A stretch of 41,197 nt of DNA from Bacteroidota bacterium (GCA_009773515.1 WSXX01000044.1:1-41197); one strand, 5' to 3'. Counted from the stretch's first letter, positions 17,401-25,784 are shown. Program-made: numbers and translations. The notes: a model not told the origin generated them from the sequence alone.

Positions 17401-18238
17401 ATGGGATTATTTCAATCAGCCTGATCGTCAGGAACTTTATCGTACGTACTCAGGCATGGCCGCGCTGCGCAAAAGTGATGCATTCCGTATGGGATCATTC
17501 AGCGGCGACCTTTCGGGATACGGCAAGCGCATCTGGATTTCGCACCCCAGCATGAATGTTGTGATTTCCGCGAATATGGGTGTGAATGCCTTCGATATGG
17601 CGCCGGGTTTCCCCAATGCCGGAACCTGGTACAACTATTTTACCGGTGAAGCGGTAAATATCAGCGATCCCTCAGGCCATACCTTCAACTTCGGTCCCGG
17701 TGACTTTAAGGTATTTACCAGTGTGCAGCTGCCGCGTCCGTATTATTATGTACAAGTTACGGTCACCGATTCAGTAACCGGCGCTGTGATTGACTCTGCT
17801 ATGGTCAGTTTGCAGGGCTCCGGATATCAGTACAGCAGCCCTGCCGGAACAGCAGTTTACACCGCTGCACTTTCTCCGGCACTGCTTCAGGTAAGCAAAG
17901 CCGGTTATAAGCCCAACAATCAGTTGCTTGCGGTAAATGCCGATCTGAACATCACCGTAAAAATGCAGATGCAGTCAAACATTGGTGTGGACGAAATTGA
18001 TCCGGCCAAAGCGGTGAAAGTATGGCCAAACCCGGCGACAGATTTTGTAAACATCAGTACTTCCCGACTTTATTTTGTCAGTGTTTACAGTGCCGATGGA
18101 AGTCTGCAGCAGCAGTTGCAGATGCGCAGCCTCACCGAAACCCTGAACATCAGCGCACTGAAACCTGGCATTTACCTGTTGAAGTTCGACGATGGCAGGC
18201 AAAGTTTTGGGGCTAAGTTTGTGAAACGGGAAGGTTGA
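14456..18238 (+). CDS. secreted GH13 alpha-amylase-family protein with T9SS sorting domain
   Basis: About 1260 aa. The start at 14456 (MKQLKYLL) or 14447 (MLNMKQ) gives a signal peptide ending near AFPQ; the frame upstream to 14336 is translated REP repeat. Order: the N-terminal domain shared with gene 10556 (21-150), an FN3-like domain, a beta domain (about 260-400), an Ig-like segment, a CBM48-like E-set (about 505-590: VTLVLHDPPAQ, IGEYSDW) and the GH13 barrel (about 640-1050). Conserved regions are complete: DIVTNHA (about 725), DGFRLDLS with nucleophile Asp at about 802, VILEHLG with acid/base Glu at about 849, and MENHDEER with Asp at about 911. A carboxypeptidase-regulatory-like domain follows, then a classic TSD (VKVWPNPATDFVNIS...GIYLLKF). 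It should hydrolyse alpha-glucans at the cell surface. Exact specificity cannot be read. Confidence 0.92.
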   Translation: MKQLKYLLATLSLFLMTGLPAFPQIYQPDGLRMPGTWNNWVNDPNMGGPFDLQKQNEGTPRWTTTFQYTGNQGFDAFKFVSTSFGNPWGNQWAGNVSMTVNSQQNLIYGTPSDPDNNISLVQNRWYTVVFEDLGYANSSVIFMETTAEPVSIDNVLQNPVVVSSVDIVEVSATLSAVPSPEEHFYLRYSTDDWLTSTVVYMNKSENSLLAGIPPQVSQTEVTYYIFSSVMVNPVDDFDLISLRMANNNGQNFSYTVDQVFECSPTLSLVSSEPPFPQHNLPVTVYFNAAFGNGGLFDYEGDIYAHTGVITNLSQNSTDWKYVKTEWGENTPETKMTRIDDNLYSITLDNIREYYGVPASEAIHYMAFVFRSDVEQPGGYYLEQKNADGSDILLYVYPLSINVKIINPTRREPLASPNSVLMVCAEALENQQLSLYLDDDLLLTVQGSSLAWPLVLQGMEPGAYWLKAVATGSGRFVRDSVQIYLRGPVAVEALPEGMKNGVNYIDNNTVTLVLHDPPAQKQFAFAIGEYSDWLPNDDNYMKRTPDGKHHWVTLEGIQSGKEYAYQYFIDGNLKIADAYTEKILDPWNDRWIPSTTYPGLKQYPFDKTTGVVSVFQTNKTPYVWQYPDFTPPAVHATQSDLFIYELLVRDFVETRSLAEVETKLDYLKSLGINAIELMPVMEFDGNESWGYAPNFFFATDKFYGTEISYKQFIDECHKRDMAVILDIVTNHAYGLNPMVQMYFDAGTGSGQTTASNPWFNQQATHPYSIGYDFNHESTYTRQFIKDVFAYWLNEFKVDGFRLDLSKGLTQTNSGEDIGAWSAYDQSRVNILTDYYNHIKSVNPDAYVILEHLGVNDEEVVLANTGMLMWSAMHQRYKQVGMGWQENSDISWAYHANRGYTYPNLIDYMENHDEERLMFENLSYGNASAGYNIKDTLTSVNHLRQAAVLFMGIPGPKMIWQFGELGYDYSIFFGGDRLANKPPRWDYFNQPDRQELYRTYSGMAALRKSDAFRMGSFSGDLSGYGKRIWISHPSMNVVISANMGVNAFDMAPGFPNAGTWYNYFTGEAVNISDPSGHTFNFGPGDFKVFTSVQLPRPYYYVQVTVTDSVTGAVIDSAMVSLQGSGYQYSSPAGTAVYTAALSPALLQVSKAGYKPNNQLLAVNADLNITVKMQMQSNIGVDEIDPAKAVKVWPNPATDFVNISTSRLYFVSVYSADGSLQQQLQMRSLTETLNISALKPGIYLLKFDDGRQSFGAKFVKREG

Positions 18239-18260
18239 AATTTCAATTTCTAATTTCTAA

Positions 18261-18735
18261 TTTCTCTCGTTATCGCTTCGCGCTCCCGAGACAAGCAATT
18301 TCCAATGAAAAATTGACCTAACAAGTTTTCTTCCAACTTGTTAGGTCTTCTTGTATTATTATGGCAAAGAGAGAGACTGAATCCTGATGACCCCTGACAG
18401 GGTTACGAGCCCTTTCAAAACAGGCTGCCAGTCAAATACACGCGAACTTCTTATCAGGTAGGAAAACCCTGTCAGGGGTTGTGTGGGAGTCGGAGTCGAA
18501 TTTCTCTCGTTATCGCTTCGCGCTCCCGAGACAAGCAATTTCGAATAACAAATTGACCTAACAAGTTTTCTTTCAACTTGTGAGGTCTTCTTGTATTATT
18601 ATGGCGAAGATAACGATCGGATTCCGATGACCCCTGACAGGGTTACGAGCCCTTTCAAAACAGGCTCCCAGTCAAATACACGCGAATCTCTTATCAGGTA
18701 GGAAAACCCTGTCAGGGGTATGCAGACCTACCAAG
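18261..18735. repeat. 240-bp tandem duplication made of three dispersed repeat families
   Basis: Two copies, offset 239-240 bp (18261-18499 and 18500-18735). Each has the TCTCGTTATCGCTTCGCGCT element, the palindrome GACCTAACAAGTT with loop TTCTTCC/TTCTTTC and AACTTGTTAGGTC, then TTCTTGTATTATTATGGC and the ACCCCTGACAGGGTT...AACCCTGTCAGGGG element. The first palindrome with its T-rich tail (18315-18360) may also terminate the amylase transcript. Confidence 0.9.
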
Positions 18736-18870
18736 TTTTCTTCCAACTTGTGAGGTCTTCTTGTATTATTATGGCGAAGAAAGCGAACTTAATTTTTAAT
18801 TCGGGGAACAAATTGACCTAACAAGTTTTCTTCTTCCAACTTGTTAGGTCTTCTTTTTCTGATATGGCAC
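18722..18870. repeat. two further AACTTGTTAGGTC-type palindromes
   Basis: Copies at about 18722-18756 (with mismatches, GACCTACCAAGTT) and 18814-18850 (loop lengthened to TTCTTCTTCC). Each is followed by TTCTT- and T-rich sequence and ATGGC(A/G)-AGAAAGCGAAC. They continue the array that starts at 18261 without the other two elements. Confidence 0.8.
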
Positions 18871-18911
18871 AGAAAGCGAACGAATTCAAGCGACGTCAGG
18901 GGTATGCAGGG

Positions 18912-18949
18912 CAAGCAAAGATTCGGGGCTAAGTTTATGAAACGCTAAT
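18912..18949 (+). pseudogene. remnant of a T9SS gene 3' end
   Basis: The DNA AGCAAAGATTCGGGGCTAAG, continued by TTTATGAAACGCTAA, closely matches the last codons of the amylase gene (18196-18229). In one frame it reads RFGAKFMKR-stop against SFGAKFVKREG-stop. No open frame leads into it. It is either a duplicated piece of the amylase end or the last trace of a deleted T9SS gene. Confidence 0.6.
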
Positions 18950-18994
18950 AAATTGGCATCAAGCAAGGCTTTGCTTTGAGTTAAACCGTACTTT

Positions 18995-19034
18995 AACCGT
19001 AGTTGAACCGTATAAATACGGTTCAACTACGGTT
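18995..19034. repeat. 18-bp perfect hairpin with TAAA loop
   Basis: AACCGTAGTTGAACCGTA (18995-19012), TAAA, then TACGGTTCAACTACGGTT (19017-19034). No T run follows on either strand, so it is not a standard terminator. It lies about 120 bp before the promoter of the next gene. Confidence 0.85.
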
Positions 19035-19156
19035 CAACTAGGGCTAAAGAGCAACTGAAACGCAACACAGGTATTATCAAAAGACTGACGTTCCATTGAA
19101 ACAAATGCAGTTTTTTAAAAATCTGTCATTTGTTCGTCAACTTTTTGATACACATG

Positions 19157-19187
19157 TTGTTTATTGAATTTGTTTTTGGTAATTTTG
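19157..19187 (+). promoter_or_regulatory. Bacteroidota-type promoter of gene 19222
   Basis: TTGT (-33) at 19157-19160 and TAATTTTG (-7, fits TAnnTTTG) at 19180-19187, with a spacer of about 19-20 bp. The transcript would start near 19194, leaving a short A-rich leader of about 28 nt. Confidence 0.6.
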
Positions 19188-19221
19188 TGGGTTAAAGTTA
19201 ACTAAATCTAAAACTTTGTTT

Positions 19222-21363
19222 ATGAAAAGAGCGCTACTCTCCCTTTCCCTTTTATTAATCTTCACCTTAACTTCATTCTCTCAGTATATCACTGCTGAGG
19301 ATGATGCGTCGAATTATACAACCTGGACAAATGGTTCGAATCAAGGGTTTGGGTTTTCTAACTGGGATCTTACTGCTAACAATAATAATGGAACCAATAT
19401 TTTCGCCGGATACTATATTGGTAGTGATCCAACGCAAAATGGCAGGCAATCTATTGCAACAGAAGGAAAAGTGTTCGGTTTATATGCCAATGCTTCTAAT
19501 AATACGGCATATGCTATAGCCAAAAGGCTTTTTGTTGATAAGGATAATTCAACAAGAGGACTAAATGTCGGAGAGATATTTTCTGTTAATATGTCCTTCT
19601 CTTGGAATGGAGGAAAAAGAGGGCTGAATTTATTTGGAGGAGATGGTAATGTTTTTTTGTTTAATGTTGAACACGCCGGATCAAATGCTTTGAACGCAAC
19701 CGATGGTGTATTGGCGTCTGATATATTTAATAAGAATGTAAGACTGCAGTTTTTATGGAACGGAGGTGCTAATAATAATCTTACAATTTATGTAACAATA
19801 GATGGTATAACAACAACACACGAACGAACTATATCTTCCAGTCCAGTTGGATTCGCTGTCTATACAGAACGAAATGGAATTGGAGATAATGGAAATTACG
19901 AACCTTTTTACAATAATTTTAAAATCTCTACTATTGATCCATCTGCAATTACGTCCTTGTTGGATGTTAAAATTAATGGTAATATCGAATTAGCTGATGA
20001 TGAAATACTTACTGTGAACAATCTAACAATTGACGGGGGCAATAGTTTTACTATAAAATCTTCGTTGACTGGTTCTGGTTCTCTTATTGTCAATGGAATA
20101 GTATCTGGAGACGTTACTGTAGAGCGCTACATTGCCGCAGCTACCTGGGGAGAAGGCGACGATGGCTGGCACTTGATCAGCTCACCGGTTGCTGCTCAAT
20201 CTATTTCAGGAAGCTGGTCACCAACCGGAGTGGACAACAACTACGACTTTTATGGATGGAATGAATCTGGCAACTTATGGATGAACCATAAAGATGCTGG
20301 CTTCAGTACCTGGAATGGGGGCAATAATTTTAATGTTGGCCAAGGTTATATGGCAGCATATCAGCAAACTGGAACCAAAACATTTGTTGGCGCACTTAAC
20401 AATGCAGCCGTCACTAAAAATAACCTCAGCATCACTTCTGGTAATTATTCCGGATGGCATCTGGTGGGAAACCCCTTTTCAAGTGCAATAGATTGGAGCA
20501 ATGCAAACTGGGTAAAAACCGGTTTTTTGAGTTCTGCTAAAGTATGGGTTGAAGCATATAAGGCATATAAAGATGTTACAAACGATTACTCGAATACAAT
20601 CCCTTCTGCCAATGGGTTCTGGGTGAACGCAACCGAAGTTTCCAACACGCTTACCATTCCTTTGGAGGCCCGTACTCATAATTCCCTGAACTGGCTTAAA
20701 TCAGGGACATCAAGTGGTTATATAATTCTTACTGCCCGTGATATTGAAGGCAACAGTGCTCAGGAAAGCATAATCCGGATTGATCCTAATGCAACAGATG
20801 GCTTTGATACAGACTATGACGCTCAATTTATGAGTGGTTATGCGCCAATGTTTTATTCGGTTGTTGAAAGTCAGTATGTTTCATTGAATACGCTTCCCGA
20901 ACTTGAAAACAAGATTATCAATCTTGGCTTTGTAAAAAATAATGCTCAGGAATTTTCAATTGAGCTCAATACAGAGCACAATATACCCGGCCGGGAAATT
21001 TACCTTACTGATCTCAAAACTGGCGCTGTTGCTAACCTGACTGATGGTCAACCTTACTTGTTTACCTCTGAAGAAGGGGATGAACCGAACCGCTTTATGC
21101 TGAACTTCAGCATGGTTGGCATTGAGGATCAGCCAGAATCTGATAAGATTAGTATTTATGGCAACCAGCGTTCAATTTTTATCTCCAACGCCCCCGCCAA
21201 CTCCACCATCACCCTTACTTCCATTACCGGACAGGTGTTGATGCGTACCGAGGCAACAGGCAGCGGTCTCACCACCCTGAATGCAGAGAAACTGCCAAAG
21301 GGAGTGTATGTTGTGAGTTTGATTGCCGGCGGAAAACAGATCAGCCGGAAAGTGGTGTTATAA
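19222..21363 (+). CDS. secreted beta-sandwich protein with shared T9SS module (partner of S2)
   Basis: A 713-aa exported protein. The ATG at 19222 is preferred over an in-frame TTG six bases earlier; it starts MKRALLSLSLLL with a signal peptide ending near TSFSQ. Residues 21-238 form a lectin- or laminin-G-like beta-sandwich (TWTNGSNQGFGFSNW, GEIFSVNMSFSWNGGKRG, VGFAVYTERNG), probably sugar-binding. The shared module follows (240-640: GSGSLIVNG, VERYIAAATWGEGDDGWHLI, LVGNPFSSAIDW, SANGFWVNA, LTIPLEARTH). The TSD is 643-713 (DKISIYGNQRSIFIS, LPKGVYVVSL, RKVVL) without a PNP box. The 5' half is visibly more AT-rich than the 3' half, suggesting that the module and the N-terminal domain have different histories. 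The small gene S2 starts 32 bp after the stop. Confidence 0.88.
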   Translation: MKRALLSLSLLLIFTLTSFSQYITAEDDASNYTTWTNGSNQGFGFSNWDLTANNNNGTNIFAGYYIGSDPTQNGRQSIATEGKVFGLYANASNNTAYAIAKRLFVDKDNSTRGLNVGEIFSVNMSFSWNGGKRGLNLFGGDGNVFLFNVEHAGSNALNATDGVLASDIFNKNVRLQFLWNGGANNNLTIYVTIDGITTTHERTISSSPVGFAVYTERNGIGDNGNYEPFYNNFKISTIDPSAITSLLDVKINGNIELADDEILTVNNLTIDGGNSFTIKSSLTGSGSLIVNGIVSGDVTVERYIAAATWGEGDDGWHLISSPVAAQSISGSWSPTGVDNNYDFYGWNESGNLWMNHKDAGFSTWNGGNNFNVGQGYMAAYQQTGTKTFVGALNNAAVTKNNLSITSGNYSGWHLVGNPFSSAIDWSNANWVKTGFLSSAKVWVEAYKAYKDVTNDYSNTIPSANGFWVNATEVSNTLTIPLEARTHNSLNWLKSGTSSGYIILTARDIEGNSAQESIIRIDPNATDGFDTDYDAQFMSGYAPMFYSVVESQYVSLNTLPELENKIINLGFVKNNAQEFSIELNTEHNIPGREIYLTDLKTGAVANLTDGQPYLFTSEEGDEPNRFMLNFSMVGIEDQPESDKISIYGNQRSIFISNAPANSTITLTSITGQVLMRTEATGSGLTTLNAEKLPKGVYVVSLIAGGKQISRKVVL

Positions 21364-21395
21364 TAATTGATTAATTGCATTAAAATCAAGCAGAT

Positions 21396-21635
21396 ATGAA
21401 AAGAATAATGAAATTGATTCCCGTTCTTGTGGTTAGTTTATTGTTGACATTTATGGTACAGGAAACCTCAGCCCAGGGTCCTCCGCCACCACCACCTGAC
21501 GGGCATGGTGCCACAGGAAATCAACCACCAACAGGAGGCAATGCCCCGATTGGCAGCGGAATGGCAATTTTGCTGGTGCTTGGGGCGGCTTACGCCGGGA
21601 AGAAGGCCTATGATGCGCAGGTGTTCCGGGATTAA
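21396..21635 (+). CDS. small Pro-rich exported membrane protein S2
   Basis: A 79-aa member of the same family as S1. It has a signal peptide (MKRIMKLIP..., cut near TSAQ), GPPPPPPDGHGATGNQPPTG, GGNAPIGSG, the helix MAILLVLGAAYA and GKKAYDAQ. The segment from PPPPPP to KKAY is nearly identical to S1 and S3, while the signal peptides differ. That points to selection or gene conversion on the mature part. The upstream gap to the T9SS gene is 32 bp and has no terminator. Directly behind it begins a G-rich minisatellite and no clear terminator. Confidence 0.87.
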   Translation: MKRIMKLIPVLVVSLLLTFMVQETSAQGPPPPPPDGHGATGNQPPTGGNAPIGSGMAILLVLGAAYAGKKAYDAQVFRD

Positions 21636-21828
21636 GACAAGGAGACGGGGAGAATTAGGACAAGGAGACAAGGAGACGGGGAGAATTAGGACAAGGAGAC
21701 AAGGAGACGGGGAGAATTAGGACAAGGAGACAAGGAGACGGGGAGACAAGGGGAGTTGAGACAAGGAGAAAGGGAGAATTGAGACAAGGAGACAAGGAGA
21801 CGGGGAGACAAGGGGACGAGCCCGACCG
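21636..21828. repeat. GACAAGGAGACGGGGAGAAT minisatellite
   Basis: Irregular tandem units of GACAAGGAGA, CGGGGAGAATTAG and GACAAGGGGA. Strongly purine-biased on the plus strand. Shorter copies lie at 26080-26150 and 26526-26575, and the reverse complement at 26687-26765. Frames across it give only simple repeats (LVSPSPCLL) and are not genes. Confidence 0.85.
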
Positions 21829-21844
21829 AAACGAGTAATAAAGT

Positions 21845-21958
21845 GACCTGACAAGTTTTCTACCAACTTGTTAGGTCTTTTTGTTTTTATATGGCGAAGA
21901 AAACGCCTGAAGCAAGTAATAAGTGACCTAACAAGTTTTCTTTTCAACTTGTCAGGTC
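21845..21958. repeat. two AACTTGTTAGGTC-type palindromes
   Basis: Hairpins at 21845-21877 (loop TTCTACC) and 21925-21958 (loop TTCTTTTC), each followed by TTCTTGTTTTTA or similar and by ATGGCG(A/C)AGAAAACGCCTG. The T-rich tails could make them work as terminators after S2. Confidence 0.8.
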
Positions 21959-21975
21959 TTCTTGTTTTTAAATGG

Positions 21976-22240
21976 CGCAGAAAACGCCTGAAGCAAGTAA
22001 TAGGTGACCTGAAAAGACCAGCGCTGAAGCTGAGCGGCATTTGCAATGCCGCTCTGAACACTGGATAATTTGCAATTATCCAAATAAGCTGTTAAAGGCA
22101 CGGATCAGCTCGCGAAATATATTGAATTGCAAATTCAATGATGTTCAAAGCGGAATTGCAAATTCCGCTTAGCCGAACGCTGGTAGGTTTTTCCGAAAGG
22201 AGAAAGACGCAGTAGCGCAGCTAAAATGCCGCTTAGCCGA
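21976..22240. repeat. block of four palindromes with a shared TTTGCAA core
   Basis: Four perfect palindromes at 22032-22054 (arm GAGCGGCATT), 22063-22081 (arm GGATAATT), 22121-22139 (arm ATTGAATT) and 22149-22169 (arm AGCGGAATT), all with loop TGC or GCA. The arms differ but always end in ATT around the TTTGCAA/TTGCAAA centre. The whole block, including the tail GGTAGGTTTTTCCGAAAGGA, recurs at 26220-26524. Confidence 0.9.
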
Positions 22241-22346
22241 GTTTTCTTTTCAACTTGTCAGGTCTTCTTGTTTTTAAATGGCGCAGAAAACGCCTGAAGC
22301 AAGTAATAAAGTGACCTAACAAGTTTTCTTTTCAACTTGTCAGGTC
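22236..22346. repeat. one partial and one full AACTTGTCAGGTC palindrome
   Basis: The copy at 22242-22265 lacks its left arm, which is replaced by the end of the preceding block. The copy at 22313-22346 is complete with loop TTCTTTTC. Confidence 0.75.
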
Positions 22347-22358
22347 TTCTTGTTTTTA

Positions 22359-22580
22359 CCGGATAACCTTCCAGGTTTTTTACCGGATAACCTTCCAGGT
22401 TTTTTACCGGATAACCTTCCAGGTTTTTTACCGGATAACCTTCCAGGTTTTCTTTCAACCTGGAAGGTTTTATCCGGGACGTTTAAGGTTTTATCCGGGA
22501 CGTTGGAAGTAAGAAAACCTTGAAGGCTATTTCCGAAAGGTAGGCGTTTTAAACCTTACAGGTTGGAAATAAGAAAACCT
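22359..22580. repeat. 24-bp half-palindrome tandem and full REP-like palindrome
   Basis: Four units of CCGGATAACCTTCCAGGTTT plus TTTA start at 22359, 22383, 22407 and 22431. Only the last continues into the full RAYT-type palindrome (22431-22478), so the first three are left arms without partners. Degenerate copies go on to about 22580. These belong to the family next to the transposase at 13478. Confidence 0.85.
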
Positions 22581-22796
22581 GAACGGATTATTGCAAAAAC
22601 CGCTGGCATGGGCGCAGCAATCAGTGATAGTAAAATAAATTTACAACTTATTCATTAAAAGTTACTTTTCTCTTTTTTTATCATTTATACAATACCATTT
22701 AGCTCTTACTGCTGTTTTTCTCTTCCGGATTTTTGTCTGAAAGATGATCGCTGGTTTTGCAGGTAACTAATTTTACGGAACAATTAACTCTAATCT

Positions 22797-25784
22797 ATGA
22801 ATAAAATATTTACATTACTCCTCGCGGCATTCGTTACGATGAATGCATTTTCTCAAACAGCAACTGCCCCAACATCAGGCAATGGTTCTTCGGCCAACCC
22901 CTACCAGATCGCCACTCTTGAAAATCTTTACTGGCTGGCAACGCAGGTAAATGCCGGAACACATTACACCGGGTTTTATTTTATTCAGACAGCAGATATT
23001 GTTGCTTCCTCCACCTCATCATGGTTCAGTGGAGCCGGCTGGACGCCCATTGGCAGTGTCACCAAATTCAGTGGCCATTACGATGGCAATGGGAAAACCA
23101 TTACCGGGCTTTACATCAATCGTCCCGGAACCGGGAATGTTGGATTGTTTGGCTACATCGGTCACACCGGTTCTTCCTCCGATGCCACAACCATCAAGAA
23201 CCTTGGCGTAATCAGTGCCACAGTTTATGGAGCAAGAGGAACCGGTGCACTGGTCGGCAGGGTTGTAGGCAATGCAAATACATTGATTAAAGATTGTTAT
23301 GCCACCGGCGGTACTGTAACCGGCGATGCAGCTACCGGAGGACTGGTGGGCGCCAACAACAGCTTTCAGGAAACACCCGGAGGAACCAACAATCCCGTGA
23401 TTTACAAATGTTATTCAACCAATAGTGTTGTTTTTTCAAACAGTGGCACCGACAATCAAAAAATCGGAGGCCTGGTTGGCTGTAACCAAAAAGGCAATTC
23501 CATTGATTCCTATGCAAGAGGTTCAGTTACTGTAAATTCCAGTGGAAAAGCAGTTGAAAGAGTAGGCGGATATGCCGGTTGTACCGACCTCAGAGGAAAT
23601 ATTATCCGCTGTTATGCGACTGGCCCAGTTACTGCGACCGGCCCGGTCACCAAGGTAGGCGGACTTGTCGGAAATCTGCAGACTACAGGTGGCGGAAACG
23701 TTGGCGTGGTTACTGATTCTTACTGGGATACACAAACATCCTTACAAGCCACCAGCGCCGGTGGTTTCGGAAAGACCACCGCACAAATGATTACGCAAGC
23801 AAATTACATAACCTGGAATTTTACCGATATCTGGGCTATTGCTTCAGGTGCTAACAATGGATATCCAACCTTAAGGCCTGCAGTTATCAATCATCCGGTA
23901 ATTATTACTCAGCCGGTAACACAGGTTATGTCCACCACCGCCACTTTCAATGCGAATATGGTGGAATTGGGCAACCAGGCTATCATACAACATGGGCATT
24001 GTTATGCAACAACATCATCACCCACAACTTCCAACTCAATAACTACTTTGGGATCAGGAAACACCACCGGCTCATATTCTTTCAATATCACAGGTTTAGC
24101 CATAGGACAGATTTACTATGTCCGGGCATATGCCACCACCTCATTGGGCACAACTTACGGTGAAGAAGTTTCTTTTACCACCGCCGATAAATCATGGACA
24201 GGTGCATCTTTTTCAAACTGGAGCGTTTCAGGAAACTGGAGCCCATCAGGTGTTCCGACCAGCGGGCAAAATGTAGCCATTGCTGGTGCTGTTACTGTTG
24301 ATGCCGATCTTGCCAGCCCTGCTGTTTGTAACAACCTCAGCATCAATACCGGAGGTTCGGTTACCATTGCAGCAGGTAAAGCCTTGACTGTAAACGGAGC
24401 TCTTTTAAATTATGTTGGAAATGCCGGACTCGTTATTGAATCAAATGCTTCCGGGACAGGTTCACTTATAAACACAACTGTTGGGGTTAATGCAACCGTG
24501 AAGCGCTACCTCACCAAATACATTGAAGTACCTGATCTTAGGTTTCATCTACTGTCATCTCCTGTTACAACACAGGCAATACGCCCGGAGTTTGTGACCA
24601 ATGCACCAACCGAAGGCCATGATTTTTACGCTTTTGACGAGGTCAGCAATATGTGGATCAATACCAAAGCCGGTGTTGCAACCTGGAACCCTTCTTTTGA
24701 ATCAAACTTTGTTGTTGGAAAGGGATATCTGGTTTCTTATCCCCAGGATGAAACCAAAGTGTTTGCCGGAAACCTGAATGCCGCTGATGTTACCCTCAAC
24801 CTTACTTATACTGCCGATATGGGCAACGGATGGAACCTGCTTGGCAATCCTTACCCTTCAGCCATTGACTGGGATTATGTAAGGAATAACTCAGGCCTCG
24901 GCAGTGGTGTTGATGCAGCCCTGTACTATCGTGATCACAATCTGGAAAAATACAGATACTATATAGGGATTGATGGAGTAACCATTGGTGATGGACAAAA
25001 ATACATTCCTGCCATGCAGGGATTTATGGTGCATGCAAAGTCAAGCGGCACCCGCACAGTAAACCTAACCAATGCTTCGCGTACCCATCTGGGACAAACC
25101 GTCTTTTATAAATCTGCCACTGCAACTCAGGGCAGCTTTTCGATCACTGCAGGCAACGTAGCGTATAGCGATAAGGCGTTTATACATTTCCATTCCGGGG
25201 CTACTGAAGAATTTGACGGTGACTTTGATGCATATAAACTCAGAAGTTACAATGCCCTTTCGCCCGAACTTTACACCCGGGGCAGCGACAACAGCGAACT
25301 GGCCATTAATGGTTTACCCGGATTCAGCGAAACAGTTTCCATTCCTGTTTCATTTGAATACAAAAGTACAGGAGAGCATACATTCTCTGCTGATCTTTCC
25401 GGAATTACCGGCATGGTTGTATATCTAAACGATCTGAAAGAAAATACCTCCACAAACCTGACACAAAATCCTGTTTACACTTTCAATGTATCAGAAGGCG
25501 ATCCGATCAATCGTTTCAGCCTTACTGCCGGAAGTCTGGGCATGGATGAGCCAGGGGCACAATCGTCAATACTGGTCTATTCAAACGGAAACACCATTTT
25601 TGTTGTGGGAGCTGCTGCCAATTCGCAGATTACTGTTTATTCGGTTTCCGGAAATATGCTGACCAGAATGTACACTCATGATAAAGGCATAGAGGCCATA
25701 GATGCCACCACCTTTCCGAAAGGGGTATATGTGGTTGCTGTTCAAGGTGAAACATCGCGCATAAGCCGCAAAGTTGTTCTTTAA
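22797..25784 (+). CDS. secreted GLUG-repeat protein with shared T9SS module (partner of S3)
   Basis: A 995-aa exported protein with a signal peptide MNKIFTLLLAAF... ending near AFSQ. Residues 25-365 are a right-handed beta-helix-like domain with GLUG-type repeats (GTGALVGRVVG, ATGGLVGANN, KIGGLVGCNQ, KVGGLVGNLQ) that opens with SANPYQIATLENLYWLA, as in many bacterial adhesins. An FN3-like domain follows (366-460, YYVRAYATTSLGTTYGEE), then the shared module (465-920: W-x-G-x-SFSNWSVSGNW, SGTGSLINTTVGVNATVKRY, HLLSSPV, LLGNPYPSAIDW, IPAMQGFMV, FDAYKLRSY). The TSD has no PNP box (SSILVYSNGNTIFV...FPKGVYVVAV, RKVVL). It is close to the 699-5582 protein over the module. Probably an adhesin or surface layer protein; ligand unknown. 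S3 follows 26 bp later. Confidence 0.9.
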   Translation: MNKIFTLLLAAFVTMNAFSQTATAPTSGNGSSANPYQIATLENLYWLATQVNAGTHYTGFYFIQTADIVASSTSSWFSGAGWTPIGSVTKFSGHYDGNGKTITGLYINRPGTGNVGLFGYIGHTGSSSDATTIKNLGVISATVYGARGTGALVGRVVGNANTLIKDCYATGGTVTGDAATGGLVGANNSFQETPGGTNNPVIYKCYSTNSVVFSNSGTDNQKIGGLVGCNQKGNSIDSYARGSVTVNSSGKAVERVGGYAGCTDLRGNIIRCYATGPVTATGPVTKVGGLVGNLQTTGGGNVGVVTDSYWDTQTSLQATSAGGFGKTTAQMITQANYITWNFTDIWAIASGANNGYPTLRPAVINHPVIITQPVTQVMSTTATFNANMVELGNQAIIQHGHCYATTSSPTTSNSITTLGSGNTTGSYSFNITGLAIGQIYYVRAYATTSLGTTYGEEVSFTTADKSWTGASFSNWSVSGNWSPSGVPTSGQNVAIAGAVTVDADLASPAVCNNLSINTGGSVTIAAGKALTVNGALLNYVGNAGLVIESNASGTGSLINTTVGVNATVKRYLTKYIEVPDLRFHLLSSPVTTQAIRPEFVTNAPTEGHDFYAFDEVSNMWINTKAGVATWNPSFESNFVVGKGYLVSYPQDETKVFAGNLNAADVTLNLTYTADMGNGWNLLGNPYPSAIDWDYVRNNSGLGSGVDAALYYRDHNLEKYRYYIGIDGVTIGDGQKYIPAMQGFMVHAKSSGTRTVNLTNASRTHLGQTVFYKSATATQGSFSITAGNVAYSDKAFIHFHSGATEEFDGDFDAYKLRSYNALSPELYTRGSDNSELAINGLPGFSETVSIPVSFEYKSTGEHTFSADLSGITGMVVYLNDLKENTSTNLTQNPVYTFNVSEGDPINRFSLTAGSLGMDEPGAQSSILVYSNGNTIFVVGAAANSQITVYSVSGNMLTRMYTHDKGIEAIDATTFPKGVYVVAVQGETSRISRKVVL

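Noticed and set aside
21717-22061. 114-aa minus-strand gene with LVSPSPCLL repeats
   Set aside because: Comes from the G-rich minisatellite and palindromes; similar frames appear wherever that repeat occurs.
22258-22458. minus-strand gene of repeated KNLEGYPV
   Set aside because: It is the tandem REP half-palindrome read as codons.
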